Both the position numbers and the translations under genes were made by a program. The notes beneath the pieces were generated by a model, which worked only from the letters and a program-made list of their open reading frames with translations, was not told the DNA's origin and searched no databases. Below, in pieces: positions 50,221-62,247 of a stretch of 64,000 nt of DNA (position 1 is the stretch's first letter; each line of letters starts with the position of its first letter). This DNA is from Doryteuthis pealeii. Lineage: Eukaryota > Mollusca > Cephalopoda > Myopsida > Loliginidae. The stretch spans positions 91,510,107 to 91,574,106 of the forward strand of contig CM042141.1 in assembly GCA_023376005.1 (NCBI GenBank). The letters run 5' to 3'.

Positions 50221-50589
50221 GTTGGTTGGTTGGTTGGTTGGTTTTGGGGAATGTAAACCCTCGAGTTATTTTTTTCCGAAGTCAGTTTAACAATTACGGT
50301 CTATATATAAACAGTTGTGATGGGTATGAAATTAAACTGTATCCAATGGTGAGACACTATTACTGGAGCTCTGAAGATTATAGGGTAACCCCTTCATTGA
50401 ATTTTCTACGGTGGATTGTTCGTTCGTTTGCTTTTTGGGAATATGTTACTTGAGTTACACTTGTGTTATCTTATGATGAAGTCATTTCAACAATTACGGT
50501 CTATTCATATACAGCTATATCTTTTTGTTTTAATGGCATATCAATCTTCGTGGGTAATTTAATGCCAAAGTTATTCTGTAGAAGATCAG

Positions 50590-50790
50590 TAATGGTACTA
50601 TCTAACCAATAGTTGAGGCCATGGTGGAGTTCATACCTTTCCCAAGGGTAATAGCGCGACTGTAGAAGAACAGCACTTGTATAATTTAACCCATAGCATC
50701 AAGGATGAGGGTTTCATACCTTTCCCAAGGGTATTAGTCCGATAGTGAACGTAATAGAGCGACTGGAGTTCGAAATAGTTTACTACATTC
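50590..50790 (-). mobile_element. SINE family B copy, duplicated centre
   Basis: TCATACCTTTCCCAAGGGTA occurs twice (50629 and 50715) with the reversed head nearby. Confidence 0.5.
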
Positions 50791-50809
50791 CTCATGAATG
50801 TTTTAATTA

Positions 50810-51290
50810 TCAAGTTCTGGATAATGTGGAGTACACCATCTTTGCAATTACTCCCAGACCCACTCTGATCCAGGGTGGTTTTATCTGTTAGTGTTCAATC
50901 AATGGTTAAACTATATATGTTTGAAAATAATCTGTATTGGAATACATGAAACAATATAAATGCTTGAAAATAAATGATTATTATTGAATAGAATTATTAA
51001 TGTTAGATAGAAATACTTGAAACCATTTAACTGTGTGCAAATTATTTATGTTAAGAATAATTACAGATATAATTGTTTAGAAAGGATTATTATGAAACTA
51101 TAAATCTGCTCTGTTTACTAAAGATCTGTTGTCCTGTTTATGACACTAAACTGCATCTAGTGGTGAAAGTCTAATTCTGAACACTTTATTGTTGCTATTA
51201 TTGACAGATCCACTCTGACCCGGAGTGGTATTACCAATTAGGGTTCCATCTATGGGTCAAATAAATCTGTTTGAAAATTATTTGTATTAG
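50810..51290 (+). repeat. Repeat family C fragments with 91-bp-type units
   Basis: CCACTCTGATCCAGGGTGGT at 50859 and CCACTCTGACCCGGAGTGGT at 51210, with ATTATTTATGTTAAGAATAA units between and GGGTCAAATAAATCTGTTTG after. Same order as around the array at 4888-6740. Confidence 0.65.
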
Positions 51291-51847
51291 ATAGGAATAT
51301 TTAATGCCATGTAGCTCTGTACAAATTGTTTGTATTAAGAATAATTACTTGAAGCTATAATTACTTACTAAGGATTATTATTACTAATTACTTGAAACCA
51401 TATAACTGTGTACAAACAAATGATAATTATGAGATTTCAATTAACTATTTATATTCAATAATAGCCTACAAATTATTAGTATTAGATAGAAATACTTGAA
51501 ACCATACAGCTGTGTGCAGATTATTCGTATTAGATAGGAATACATGACATACGACCGTGTGTGAAAAACTTAAACTACTCAAAAGATGTAAATATAAATG
51601 TATATTGTACGCAATTCCCTAACTTTTAGTTATAAAATAATTGACAAATAGGTTGACATGTCTTTAAAATTAATCAAGTAATCAAACTATAATTGTTTAC
51701 TAGTGTTATTATTATTACTTATTATTTATTTGCACACAGTTATATGGTTTCAAGTGACTATTATTAAACAGAAATAATTACTGGAAATCATATAATTAGA
51801 TAGGTATTCTTGAAACCATACAAACTGTTTTAAAATTATTTGTAATA
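51290..51847. repeat. Degenerate 91-bp-type units
   Basis: GAAGCTATAATTACTTACTA, GAAACCATATAACTGTG and TATTAGATAGAAATACTTGA occur several times in diverged form. No regular period is left. Confidence 0.65.
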
Positions 51848-52460
51848 GGAAATATATGCACCCTCCTCCGGGTCCAAGGAGTTAAGTTTTAATGTAATAA
51901 AATATATTAAATTAGAAAGGCTAATGAAACTAAATAAGAATGTAGATAAAAAGATTTGAAACAGAGGGGGTATAATCGAAAGATAGAACAACTAAAACGT
52001 TCTCTTCCATCACTCCCGTCTTTCATTGCTAAATTTTCCTAATTTAACTATTTAGTTAAAATAGGAAGTAAAGAATAAAATTACAGTTATTTCTTCTTGT
52101 TAATGAGTTTCTTTTAAGATTTATCCCCAAGATTTTTTCTCGTATTCATTAAGATAAAACCAAACAATTAGAAATCAATAATACTAAGCACATATTTATT
52201 AAAAACAAATTTTTAACATTAATATGCAAATTAGCTTTCACGTTCCCACTGTAAACCGCTATTTTGTTGTATATATAAATACAATTGCATATTATTAGTA
52301 TGTAGGTATGGTCAACAGTATTAATAATATAAAACAATTTTATTAATAATTGATGTTTAAATAAAGATAAAATCATGGGAAATGTAACTTACATAACGGG
52401 AATTGTGATTTGAGTAGTTATATAGTTTCGGTTACAGACACACAATCTCCATTATAATAC
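51848..52460 (-). mobile_element. Helitron-like element H1, copy 2
   Basis: Nearly collinear with 19551-20182 (AATATATGCACCC..., TAAAATAGGAAGTAAAGAAT, TTAGCTTTCACGTTC, ATAGTTTCGGTTACAGACA). The terminal CTAG is lost. About 85-90% similar by eye. Confidence 0.65.
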
Positions 52461-52574
52461 GATTAGGAATACTTGGTATCGTAAGAGTACAAACAAATGA
52501 TTAGACAAATGAAAAAATATGCAATGGGACATAGAAAATATATTTATGATTTCAATCAAACATTTACAAATGTA

Positions 52575-52640
52575 TCAAATTTCAGTATTAAATAACCCCT
52601 AAGGAGTTGATATACCATTAAACAAATGCACCCACCTCCC
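52575..52640 (+). mobile_element. LINE/SINE-type 3' tail
   Basis: TTAAATAACCCCTAAGGAGT, TGATATACCATTAAAC. Confidence 0.45.
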
Positions 52641-52747
52641 CTAAAAAAATAATAAAAAATTACTTGCTAAGATGTAGGCAGGCAAAAAATAAAGACGAGG
52701 ATATGTGACCAGATAATTTATAAATACGTCACAACTTATTACTAGCA

Positions 52748-52855
52748 TGAGTCAAAAGTTTTGCAATATTTTAGTAACGTGAGGCACAATACAGCAACTC
52801 CGAATGCTTTTGCCAAGGTTTGGGCAGGTGATGAACCACACTGGACGGTGTTACT
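52748..52855 (-). mobile_element. Mariner M5 terminal fragment
   Basis: AGTTTTGCAATATTTTAGTA terminus, then GAATGCTTTTGCCAAGGTTT and CACACTGGACGGTG as in M2. Confidence 0.6.
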
Positions 52856-52929
52856 TGAAACCTATGGTTTTAAAAATGTGAAAATAAATAATCATGTGGT
52901 TTCAATTAAAAATTAAAAATTTTTTTTTT

Positions 52930-53215
52930 TTAGATTGAAATAGATCACTAAGTAGGATTGAGCCTATTCTAGTAGTGACCACTCCAAGCGGAGATTTTAG
53001 AGGTTTGAACTCAGAGTTTTCCTTCTCCTAGACTGGCTGCCTAATCAAGAGTCCAGGCTGTCCTACTATTTACCCATAGCTGGAGGGAGAATACTTAGAT
53101 TCATACCTTTCTCAAGGGTATTAGTGCTATGTGAACTGTGGCTTCGTCCAGGATTTGAACTCGAGTCGACGCGTCCATTTCCTACGACTCTACCCAGTAC
53201 ACCATCGCGGTCCCG
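52930..53215 (-). mobile_element. SINE family B copy, full length
   Basis: AAGTAGGATTGAGCCTATTC, GGCTGTCCTACTATTTACCC, GTCCAGGATTTGAACTCGAG and CATTTCCTACGACTCTACCC with a reversed head to CGCGGTCCC. Confidence 0.75.
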
Positions 53216-53369
53216 ATAATTAGTTCTATTTTATGGTGAATGTGAAATGCTAACCGCCTCGTACAGAATTTGAACTCGGATCACTGTGTTCATGTCCTAC
53301 CAGAATACTATCAAGAGTTTTGTATGCGCATAAACTCAAAAGTATTTTTATTTTTATTTTTCAAAATAT

Positions 53370-53675
53370 GTAACAGTCAATTGGGATACGGACTAATTAG
53401 GCCGGGAAACGATTGACCAACAGGAAATAAGCGATATTTAACCCCTCCTCTCTCTGTGTATAGTTTGAAGGACCCCAAATCCCGCCTCCCCCGGGAGGAC
53501 CGCAGACAACAAATAGACGTTTATGATACATCCGGATGGAGTATTAGGTCTCGATTGTCCAATTGTTTTGGTTATTATGATAATTGGGTGTTAATGGGTA
53601 AGGGAGCATCAAGAGGGATGGGGGAGTCAAACGCTCCAATTGTGTGCGGCTAATAAATCTACTGGCTATATATAT
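53370..53675 (+). mobile_element. Possible solo LTR
   Basis: Starts TGTAACAGTCAATTGGGATA. A TATA-like GATATTTAA lies at 53432-53440 and a polyadenylation signal AATAAA at 53652. The sequence is richer in GC than its neighbours, and a 65-codon open frame ends at the signal. No inner retrotransposon sequence and no clear target duplication. Confidence 0.25.
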
Positions 53676-53689
53676 ATAAGTAAGTAAGT

Positions 53690-53938
53690 AAAGTCGTCGG
53701 GGCGGCCTATTGTCGGTATGGGCCATACAGCGAGGGAGTCTATCCTCTTTTCACTAGCGCTAGACCAAGGAGATTGTTTTTTTGCGTCTGACGTGGAGCG
53801 ACAAACCTACCATCAGCTCCTCACTTTACCGCACAGATCCATGTGCTACTCATACGCTGAGTTGGCGAGGGCCGGTATCGAACTAGGAACCTTGTGGTTT
53901 CTAGCCGAACGCTCTACCGACTGAGCTAACCCGGCCCT
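53690..53938 (-). mobile_element. SINE family A, full length
   Basis: Minus-strand head GGGCCGGGTTAGCTCAGTCG, AAGGTTCCTAGTTCGATACC B box, CCCTCGCTGTATGGCC and the end TTTACTTACTTACTTA. The best-preserved family A copy. Confidence 0.85.
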
Positions 53939-54186
53939 TGTTATGTCCTTAAAAGGGATACAATCAGACAAGGTTGTAGTCGAATGGAAGGACCAGTCAA
54001 CAAATTCATAGATTTAAGATAGAGGGTTTTATTGCAGAGAGATAAAATAAGACAGACAAGGAATAGTGAGGTACACTAGTAATCCTCGAAGCCAGCCCAG
54101 TATAATACTGTGATCACTATATATATAGTCAGACCACATGGGTGAGAGAGAGAGAGAGAGAGGGAGAGTGTGGAATATTCCATTAC

Positions 54187-54245
54187 AACACACACACACA
54201 CACACATATAAATATGTGTGTGTGTGTGTGTGTATGTGTGTGTGA
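54187..54245. repeat. (AC)n and (TG)n microsatellite
   Basis: Inverted CA/TG tracts forming a potential hairpin. Confidence 0.9.
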
Positions 54246-54294
54246 GTGTAGATCAGATTCATTTTAAACTTAATCTCAAACAGATCAATTTGAC

Positions 54295-54420
54295 ACAAAT
54301 GTATCAGAGTGGACCTGGGAGTAATGGCAATGATGAAGTGACGCCATACCTTCCCAGCTTCCTCACCACTAGATGCAGTTTAATTTTACACCCAAGACAA
54401 CCGTATTTAAATAGACTGTA
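54295..54420 (-). repeat. Repeat family C fragment
   Basis: AGAGTGGACCTGGGAGTAAT, CACCACTAGATGCAGTTTAA and CCCAAGACA on + are the reversed landmarks. Confidence 0.6.
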
Positions 54421-54609
54421 TGATATGAAATATTCCCATCTAACGCAAATAATTTCCACATGATTGTATGGTTTCAATTAATCCTATCTAATCCTAATCA
54501 TTTATACGCTTGATAAGATTTAAGAAATATGCGGCTCATTCAATAAATATGGGGAATTTTCTTTGAAAAATGCAAAATAATTTGTTTAAAGAATGTTTTT
54601 CTATAAATG

Positions 54610-54840
54610 TAAGTAAAGTAAGTAAGTAAAGTAGGCAGAGCACCCTTGTCGGTATCAGCCGGACAGCGTGGGAGTCTATCCTCTTTTCGCTAGCGCTAGA
54701 TCATGGAGATTATTTTATGCGTCTGAGGTGGAGCGTCACATCTACCGTCAACTTTCCACTTTACCTCACAGACGCTGTGCTACTCATACACTTAGTGGGC
54801 GATGGCCGGTATCGAACCCAGAAACTTATGGTTCCAAGAC
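54610..54840 (-). mobile_element. SINE family A copy
   Basis: AAGTAAGTAAGTAAAGT end, ATCAGCCGGACAGCGTGGGA, CTAGCGCTAGATCATGGAGA and GGCCGGTATCGAACCCAG. Confidence 0.75.
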
Positions 54841-54957
54841 GGACACATTAATTGGATTATAGTAAAAAATATTTTAATCTCACAAACATACTTGTTTTGA
54901 GGTTATTCAAAATGGCATACACTGCGTGGTTAAATGTAATATTCTTATATATCTTCT

Positions 54958-55988
54958 ATTATTATACTAAAGCTGAGCAAATCGACTTTTATCCCCTAAA
55001 GGCTGTTTAGTTTAATTACACGAAAGTTATACTAAATTATTCCTTAGTTTTAGTATTGAATTATGTTTGAAAAAAATTCCTTTTTAATTTGTTCTAATTA
55101 GTCGTAATTTGCAATTAAGTCAAAAACTGACCATTGTCTATCTTTACATTCTGTCTATCACTCTTTTCCTCTCTATGTCTCTCTTGATTACACCCTCGTT
55201 AAATGTGTTAGTTTATCTAGAGAGTAAAGGGGAGAGTGATTAAGAGAGACACAACTCAATTTCTGTGTTAAGATTCACACCAGCAGCGAAGAGCACGTAT
55301 GTAATGAAATTCCCTGACCCATTTCAATTTAAATTAGGTCAACCCAATTCGTCGAAAGATCCGTGTTTTTTCAATACAATTTTGAAAAAAATTTACAAAA
55401 AATCAGGGAAATATCCGATTTTATTGAAATTTTCAGTGTTGAATTATCAATTAATGAATTTTATAAAGCATCAGTTATTTTATTTCAAAACTTTCCGATT
55501 TTTCAGGTCACTTAACTTTGATCCCCCTCGTTTTGGGGGCGCAAAACATCGGTGTGGTATATATGTGATTGATACTAATTTCTGCATAAATAAAAAGATT
55601 TTAGGTAATTCATTTTCAAATGAGGGGAGGGGGTGTATTAAATTTATTTTATAAAATACGGATTTTACGTCATCTTTGGCGGTCATGTTTAAAATATATT
55701 TGAGCAAAATTGCCCGAAAAAATAGTTTAAAATGTATTAAAAATAAATTACATGTACAATATTATTTCGTTTTTTTTTAAATTTTAAAATTTTTTTTTAC
55801 TGATGCTCATTATGTTACTACTTTTCGACTTAGACAACAATTTGACCTTAAATAGTCAATTTAATTAATTTTTATTCGTTTTTTTAAAATGAATAGCAGA
55901 CGACATTTTGGCAGACCCTACTCTTTTCCCTAATCCCAATTATTTAGCGAGAGTTTAATGGGTGACCCAACGGGTCACGTTTTGTCTA

Positions 55989-55989
<1 letters not shown>
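54958..55989 (+). mobile_element. Helitron-like element G, copy 2, with nested hAT-like K
   Basis: Left part (54958-55260) matches 48007-48300. The 3' end has the perfect hairpin GTGACCC-AAC-GGGTCAC (55962-55978), seven bases and CTAG (55986-55989) before T. The middle (about 55300-55920) is element K. No Rep/helicase. Confidence 0.7.
55300..55920 (-). mobile_element. hAT-like element K, longer copy
   Basis: The minus strand starts AGGGTCTGCCAAAATGTCGT at 55919 and matches 34018-34345. The far part carries GCATCAGTTATTTTATTTC and TTTTTCAGGTCACTTAAC, shared with the 411-bp foldback at 1054-1464. Confidence 0.55.

Positions 55990-56047
<58 letters not shown>
55990..56047. repeat. (AT)n microsatellite
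   Basis: Directly after the CTAG end of Helitron-like G. Confidence 0.95.
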
Positions 56048-56052
<5 letters not shown>

Positions 56053-56170
56053 TTTTATAAGTATTGATAATCTAAATCAAATTTTCGTTCCTATGTGTAG
56101 TGAGAACTGTAGTTTGGAACTACTCTTCTGAACGGGAAAATCTTTCTTTGGTGATATCAGGGGAGTGGTT

Positions 56171-56175
56171 TATAT

Positions 56176-56220
<45 letters not shown>

Positions 56221-56221
56221 A
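56171..56221. repeat. (TA)n microsatellite, interrupted
   Basis: Dinucleotide tract with AATA and TTAT interruptions. Confidence 0.95.
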
Positions 56222-56374
56222 TCACGACAAGCAAATTCGGTGAAAACCGAGTGCGTCATGCGGAACACTGAACATCAGTTTCAACCTATATAATTGATTT
56301 ATTAATTATCATACATTGAGCTCTGTTAGGGATTTGTAAACATCCTTGTATAAATCTATAAGTGTGCATTAATA

Positions 56375-56585
56375 TCATCATCCCCTTTTCGCTAACGCTA
56401 GACCAGGGAGATTGTTTGTGCTGAGGTAGACCACCACACCTATCGTCAGCTCCTCAATTTACCGCTCAGATCAGATTACATAAACTGTGCTACTCATGTG
56501 CTGAGTTGGTGGAGGCCGGTATCGAATCGGGAACCTTGCAATTCCTAGGTGGGTGCTCTACCGATTGAACTAAACCGGTCCCTGA
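56375..56585 (-). mobile_element. SINE family A copy
   Basis: Reversed head CTACCGATTGAACTAAACCG, GGCCGGTATCGAATCGGGAA B box, CGCTAACGCTAGACCAGGGA. Confidence 0.75.
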
Positions 56586-56588
56586 ATA

Positions 56589-56614
56589 TGTGTGTGTGTG
56601 TGTGTGTGTGTGTG
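56589..56614. repeat. (GT)n microsatellite
   Basis: Thirteen GT units. Confidence 0.95.
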
Positions 56615-56738
56615 CGTACGTAAGTAAATTAGCAATCACGTCATCAACATTTAATTATGAATGCTAATCAACGCATTCAAAACATCCATCTCTTTTAACT
56701 ACATAAATCCTTTTTTTTTCTCCTTGATTAATTTCATT

Positions 56739-56785
56739 GTCCTGAAGAAGGTTTCCTTTATAAACCAAAATGTTCGAACATCGAC
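56739..56785 (+). ncRNA. Hammerhead ribozyme-like motif 5 (G12 changed)
   Basis: Stem I GTC (56739-56741) pairs with GAC (56783-56785). CTGAAGA is at 56742-56748. Stem II GGTTT/AAACC (56750-56754 with 56762-56766) has five pairs. Stem III is the 12-nt palindrome ATGTTCGAACAT (56770-56781). H17 is C56782 (AUC). The G of the GAAA box is A at 56767, which should abolish cleavage. Confidence 0.4.
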
Positions 56786-56861
56786 TAATAAATTTCCATC
56801 CATCCCGTGTTTGTTCTACATTTTATCCACATACTGTCAGATTAATTTCCTCATCTTACTC

Positions 56862-56863
<2 letters not shown>

Positions 56864-56894
<31 letters not shown>
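56864..56894. repeat. (AT)n microsatellite
   Basis: Eighty bases after motif 5. Confidence 0.95.
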
Positions 56895-56897
<3 letters not shown>

Positions 56898-57289
56898 TTT
56901 TTTAGTTTAATGGGTGGTTTTGTGGGAATGTATGAAGAAGCCGTACTTTTTGTATCTATTTTTGCTTATGGCTTTCGTTGTCGGACAGTGGATGTGATGA
57001 ATAGAAAAAGAACATAACAAATTCCCGCTATTGATCGATCGCCTCTTTTGTCACTGAACACAAAGCAACGTGTCTTCCGGGGCGGGGCAAAGGGAGATAA
57101 TCGATAGATTCTCCATTAGTGGCAACTTGAGATCAATGATAGAGCAGACGAAAGAAAAGAGATTAAAAGTTCTCGTTGAAAGGTGTTAAGTTGAACTTTG
57201 TGTAATCTTCTGCAGATGAGTATACATTCATTCGTATTTGCCCGTTTATAACTCTATGATTATTGGGAAGTATTGACCATGTTGTGCGT

Positions 57290-57290
<1 letters not shown>

Positions 57291-57320
<30 letters not shown>
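57291..57320. repeat. (CA)n microsatellite
   Basis: Fifteen CA units. Confidence 0.95.
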
Positions 57321-57325
<5 letters not shown>

Positions 57326-57584
57326 TATTCTGTCTCTGAATTGGTGTTACGTAATAGATTGGCATACCCTAACATTTTTGTAAGGAAGTGGAGTTAGATT
57401 TTAAAATTAACCGTAAACTGGAAAATTGCAGTTGGAAAATCACAGTGAATTTGAACTGACAAATCTTAACACCAGATTCATCCGAAGCGGGACTCTCATT
57501 GGCTTAGAGAGTCATGTGATCGGGTGATTTGGAGGCGCTACTCATTCAGGAACAAACTTGGATAAAAATGAAAGGATTTTAGTT

Positions 57585-58180
57585 TGATTTGTTTTGTTTT
57601 ACGGTATATCAACCTCAGTGGGTCATTTAATACCGACAAAGTTTTGAAATGTATTCATTCTTAAATGGATACTCAATTTTTTTACACTTTCTTGATGTTC
57701 AAATACTCAACAGAAAACTTGATTACAGCAAATAAACCCCTATACATTTTTGAATACCTAATTACCAATAGAAGTATTCGGCATAAAATAACCCAAGGGG
57801 TTGACATGCCGTAAAATCCAACCAACCCAACCCAACCCAACCCAACCCTCAATTTTTTTAATAAATACATCTTTCTATTTAACCCATAGATGGGATCCTA
57901 ACAGGTACTACCACTCCGGGTCAGTGGACCAGGAAGCAATGGTGATGAAGGGGTGCTCCACATTCCCCAAACCTTCAAAACTGGAACCTCACCATCAGAT
58001 AGAGTTTAACGTCATTCCAGGACATGTAGACCCTCAGTCACTGCCTTCTAGCATTCATATGATAAAAAAAAGGGTTGGGGCTTGCCATAAGGGCAATAGG
58101 GTTGGGGCAATCATATAGGTGCTAGGGCTTGACGTAACTAGCCGATTGATCGGAGGGGGCCTCTTCGACCGCCCGAAAAA
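57585..58180 (-). repeat. Repeat family C, near full length
   Basis: The tail at the left (TACGGTATATCAACCTCAGT, and a second tail CATAAAATAACCCAAGGGGT with CCAACCCAACCC) and body landmarks CTACCACTCCGGGTCAGTGG, CATAAGGGCAATAGGGTTGG and GATCGGAGGGGGCCTC. Confidence 0.75.
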
Positions 58181-58623
58181 TGAAAGGAAAACTGTGGTGG
58201 ACATTATTTCATTGACATTTACCTCATGGATTTTTATGATTTAATGTAATAACAATAATTGGTTATTTGTATGGATGAAGTATAAAGCCACAAGATGAAA
58301 ATCCTGTTATCAGTGTTATTTCGAGAGTTCGAAACAATGTAGTAATGGGTTACTGTACTTAAAATTGCTTATCTAAATTTTCAATGGGACGCCCTTCTAA
58401 AGGCTTGCCCAGGACGCCAAATCAGCTTGTTCCGACCCTGTATATATATTCTTATAGACCAGAAAATTATTCTCATTCTACAAATAGATATACTACGTAA
58501 AATATATATATATATTTTTTAAAAACTTTCTAAAAACTTTTTCCCACAAAATATCTATTTTTTTTTTCATCATATAACGTGTAAGAAATACCACGTGCGA
58601 TACCCTGCTTTCGTCAGCCGCTA

Positions 58624-58677
58624 ACTAGGTGTGATAACACAGTTTCGGCGGCTAAAGGCGGAACTGTCACACCTAGT
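58624..58677. repeat. Hairpin with GAAAC-type loop
   Basis: ACTAGGTGTGATAACACAGT and ACTGTCACACCTAGT are inverted. The minus strand reads GCCGCCGAAACTGTGTTATC, a hammerhead-like 3' half without a CTGANGA box at the expected place. Confidence 0.6.
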
Positions 58678-58710
58678 GCCGCCAAGCAGCGTTTTGGCCA
58701 CCAGACAGGG

Positions 58711-58761
<51 letters not shown>

Positions 58762-58770
58762 TATATATAC
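58711..58770. repeat. (TA)n microsatellite
   Basis: Dinucleotide tract, 30 bp after the hairpin. Confidence 0.95.
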
Positions 58771-59469
58771 ACAAAATAAAATAAACAGACGAATAAGTAA
58801 ATAACTTACTTACTATGTATATATCTGACTTAAAATCGATAGACAGTTGATCACAGGCCATCGTAGAAGGAAGGTCGGCTTATCCCAGCCGAGATAAAGG
58901 AACCGTCATATCGACCACACCACACCCCGCGTCACACAAAGCCAAGTCATCGGCCAGAACTTGCTTTCAACCACACACTGCTCTCATTTCACTGAGCGAA
59001 AAGAAAATTTACCACAACAATTCCAGCTTTTGTTTATTTTAAAACAAACGAATTTAATTCAACCCTACTCGTGCTACCAACAGCCGACCTAAATCTCTCA
59101 CCTACCCATCTCTGACACGGCCAACCGGCGAGTCTTAAAGGGACTGAGACACATTCTCTATCATCAATTTACCAAATTGACGCCTATCAACTCAAATCGC
59201 CAACTATCAACCTTACAACTTTTACCAAACCAGCATCGGACCCTGCCCACTCGACCACCAAAATCAGACTTTCTTAAATGTTTTACAACCTTACAAACTT
59301 TTTCATGTTTTCTAATACAATTCATGACACTTAAAATCTGTGTTTGTTTTTTTCCTCGCCACCATACACTTAATATAACCCTGATATATCATGATTAATA
59401 AATATTTATATATAGTGTAGATCTCACTGCCTGATGTTTATGATAGCAGAGATCATAAAATGGCTGGTT

Positions 59470-59900
59470 ATTTGGTTGGATTTTACGGCATTGTCAATCC
59501 TTGTTGGGTTATTTTATGCCGAAAACATTTTGTTTTATTCATTCTTGATTGGAATTAGAAATTCTTTTTTTAAAACACATTTTTTGTAACTCGTTTTTTC
59601 TATTTAACACATAGATTGGACCCTAACTGATGCTACCACTCCGGGTAAGAGTGGATCTGGGAGTAATGGCAATGAAGGGGTACTCCACACTCCCAAAGCT
59701 CCATAACTCCACCACTAGATACAGTTTAACATCATATCCAGGACTCTAAGACCTCAGCCATAGCCTTCTAGCGCATATATGATAAAAAAGGTTGGGGGTT
59801 TGCTATAAAGGCAATAGGGTTGAGATAATCCTATAGGTGCTTGGGGTTGACGTGACCAGCCGATTGATTGGAGGGGGGAGCTTTTAACATCCCGTCTAGT
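59470..59900 (-). repeat. Repeat family C copy
   Basis: GGATTTTACGGCATTGTCAA tail, then CTGATGCTACCACTCCGGGT, GGAGTAATGGCAATGAAGGG, GATTGATTGGAGGGGGGAGC. Confidence 0.7.
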
Positions 59901-59919
59901 CTAAGTATATATTTATTTA

Positions 59920-60205
59920 CCAACCCCTCCACACGAGCAGGATGCGACACAAGGTCAATTTATTAAGCGGAGTTTAACAGGTTTGAATTCAGAATTTTCT
60001 TTCTCCTAGACTGGTCACATATCCAAGGTTAAAGAGCCCAGCCTGCCCTACTATTTATCCATAGCTGGATGGAGAATATATGGATTCTTATCTTTCCCAA
60101 GGGTATTATCGCTATGTGAAATGCAACTAGCCTCGTTCAGGATTTGAACTCAGGTCGATGAGTCCATTTCCTATGACTCTAACCATTACATCACGCACCT
60201 CCATC
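59920..60205 (-). mobile_element. SINE family B, full length
   Basis: ACCAACCCCTCCACACGAGC end, TAACAGGTTTGAATTCAGAA, AGCCTGCCCTACTATTTATC, TTCAGGATTTGAACTCAGGT and the reversed head to CACGCACC. Confidence 0.75.
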
Positions 60206-60365
60206 TAAGCAAGGGCTAAAGTGGAGTGTTGCATTTCATGGACTGCTCAGCCACCAGGGTTCCATCCTTAAGCATCACGGGTCGCCACCCACGACCAACA
60301 GGTGGCCCCATTGGGAGGAGTTTTACCTCTCTGCAGAGGTGCAGACGGTGTATTCTAAAGTTAAA
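60205..60365 (-). repeat. Repeat family C, left part
   Basis: GCATTTCATGGACTGCTCAG, CACCCACGACCAACAGGTGG, CTCTGCAGAGGTGCAGACGG. It is the remainder of the 59470-59900 copy, separated by the SINE B insertion. Confidence 0.65.
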
Positions 60366-61325
60366 CTCAAATTTCAAAACAATTTTCATACCGTACACTC
60401 TGTCTATTTTAATTTGACAATGTCCCTTCCTATAAAATACAAATAAGAACTCAAATGTCACATCTTTTTGATACAATTTAAAATTGTTCGATTTTCAAAT
60501 TTTTTAATTATAATTATAATTATAAGATTGTATTAAACAATGTCTTTCTCTTGGGACAAAAAAAAAAAAAAAATTAAAAATCATTGTTTTCTGTTTTGTT
60601 TTGTTTTTTTTTTTTTTTTTTTTTTTCAAACAGATCAACTTTCAGACTAAAATTATCAAAAATCTAAAATATTCTTGAAAAGTGCTTTAACCCGGGCATT
60701 GTCTGCAACCCAAAATATGAACACAATTATTGATTTTTCTGATGGGTATTGTTATATACGAAGAGAATTTGACACAATCTATTGTCAAAATTTGACCTTA
60801 TCTTCTGACTTATAATCTCATACATTTTTTTTCTAAATTTTGTTCTTTTTGTTTCTAAGTATAAAACAATGGATAGTTGGTAGAAAGTTAATACTTCAAG
60901 TGTGTATTCAAACTCAAATATAGTGACGAGTATTTAGACATCATTTTATGTGCTCCTCTTAAATATGAAAACAATCAATACACTAAAATAGAAACATATC
61001 TTTTACAAAAAACAATCAATTTTAATTGTGTTTTTGTCGCTTTTTTGTCTGCAAATTAATGTAGATATTTTACCCCCCCCCTTCCTTGGTAGTTTTCCAT
61101 TGGACCAGTGAAAACATCAAATTGGAAGTTGATTTTTTTGCTATGAATAAAACATTTTTTCCATCAGTCGAACCAGGACGGGGTCAAAGTTTAGGTACCG
61201 CACATGTAGGCTGAAAAGGGGGGGGGGGGCCTTAATGAAAAATTATGATATTGTGAAAAGTACGTGATACCTATTACTTAAGCATAACATTTATTATCTA
61301 GATGTTGATATAATATAGATAATTC

Positions 61326-61328
<3 letters not shown>

Positions 61329-61372
<44 letters not shown>
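61329..61372. repeat. (TA)n microsatellite
   Basis: Dinucleotide tract. Confidence 0.95.
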
Positions 61373-61374
<2 letters not shown>

Positions 61375-62247
61375 TAATAGATTAGAATGATTTATAATAA
61401 CTATTTCAAATTTAAAAATGCATGTCATGATGTCATTGTTTCTATTAACTTTAACTTTTAACTTAACTAATCAAGTCATTTTATAATTTGATAAAGATAT
61501 ACAGCTCATTCAACCATGGCATATGGGAATCTAATAGATTACAATGGAATTATCGGAATAATAATTGATTAGAATAATTCTATTCATTTTGTTATTGTCA
61601 AAAAGAACTAAAATGGTTGAATTACAAAAAATACTAACAGTACCATGTACTTGCTTGGTTACCTCATTTTAGGAATGAAGCCACCTCTTTTAGAGGTACA
61701 AGATACTTTTTACAATATCACAGTTTTTTAAGGGACCTCCTCCCCTTTTTCGGCATACATGTCCAGTACGTAAACGTTGCCCCTCCCCCCTGGTCGAACA
61801 GGTAATTTCTTGCTGATTGACATCAATTGGTGAATTGACAAAAGACAAATTCAACATATATGGAATCGATTGGTAAAATCGATAAATACAAAGATAAAAA
61901 CCAAAGAAAGGATTTATATCGATTTTGGAAGCCGGACAAACGGCCATTATTCTTGGGCATTTTTTTGCTTAAACCCTAACCGTAACGCCACGTGTTGAAG
62001 ACAACCACTGTCTCTAATCCGCGTAAGTGCATGTCGAAAAGAATATTTGATTGTGTAAAAAGGATTCAGAGACTCTTAGAAAGGTTATTAACAAAAGAAT
62101 ATTGGCCTTGTGGCAGACTAAGCGAAGTTTAATGGATATCAACTAGCTGAACTCATGGACATTTCATGCTTTAAGTTGTGTGTTCTTTTGGTTTGCGATG
62201 AAAGTTTCTAATTATTTGCGAATATTTAAAGAGCATCTCTCTATCTA

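Noticed and set aside
57801..58118. 105-codon plus-strand gene
   Set aside because: It is the antisense of a repeat family C copy.
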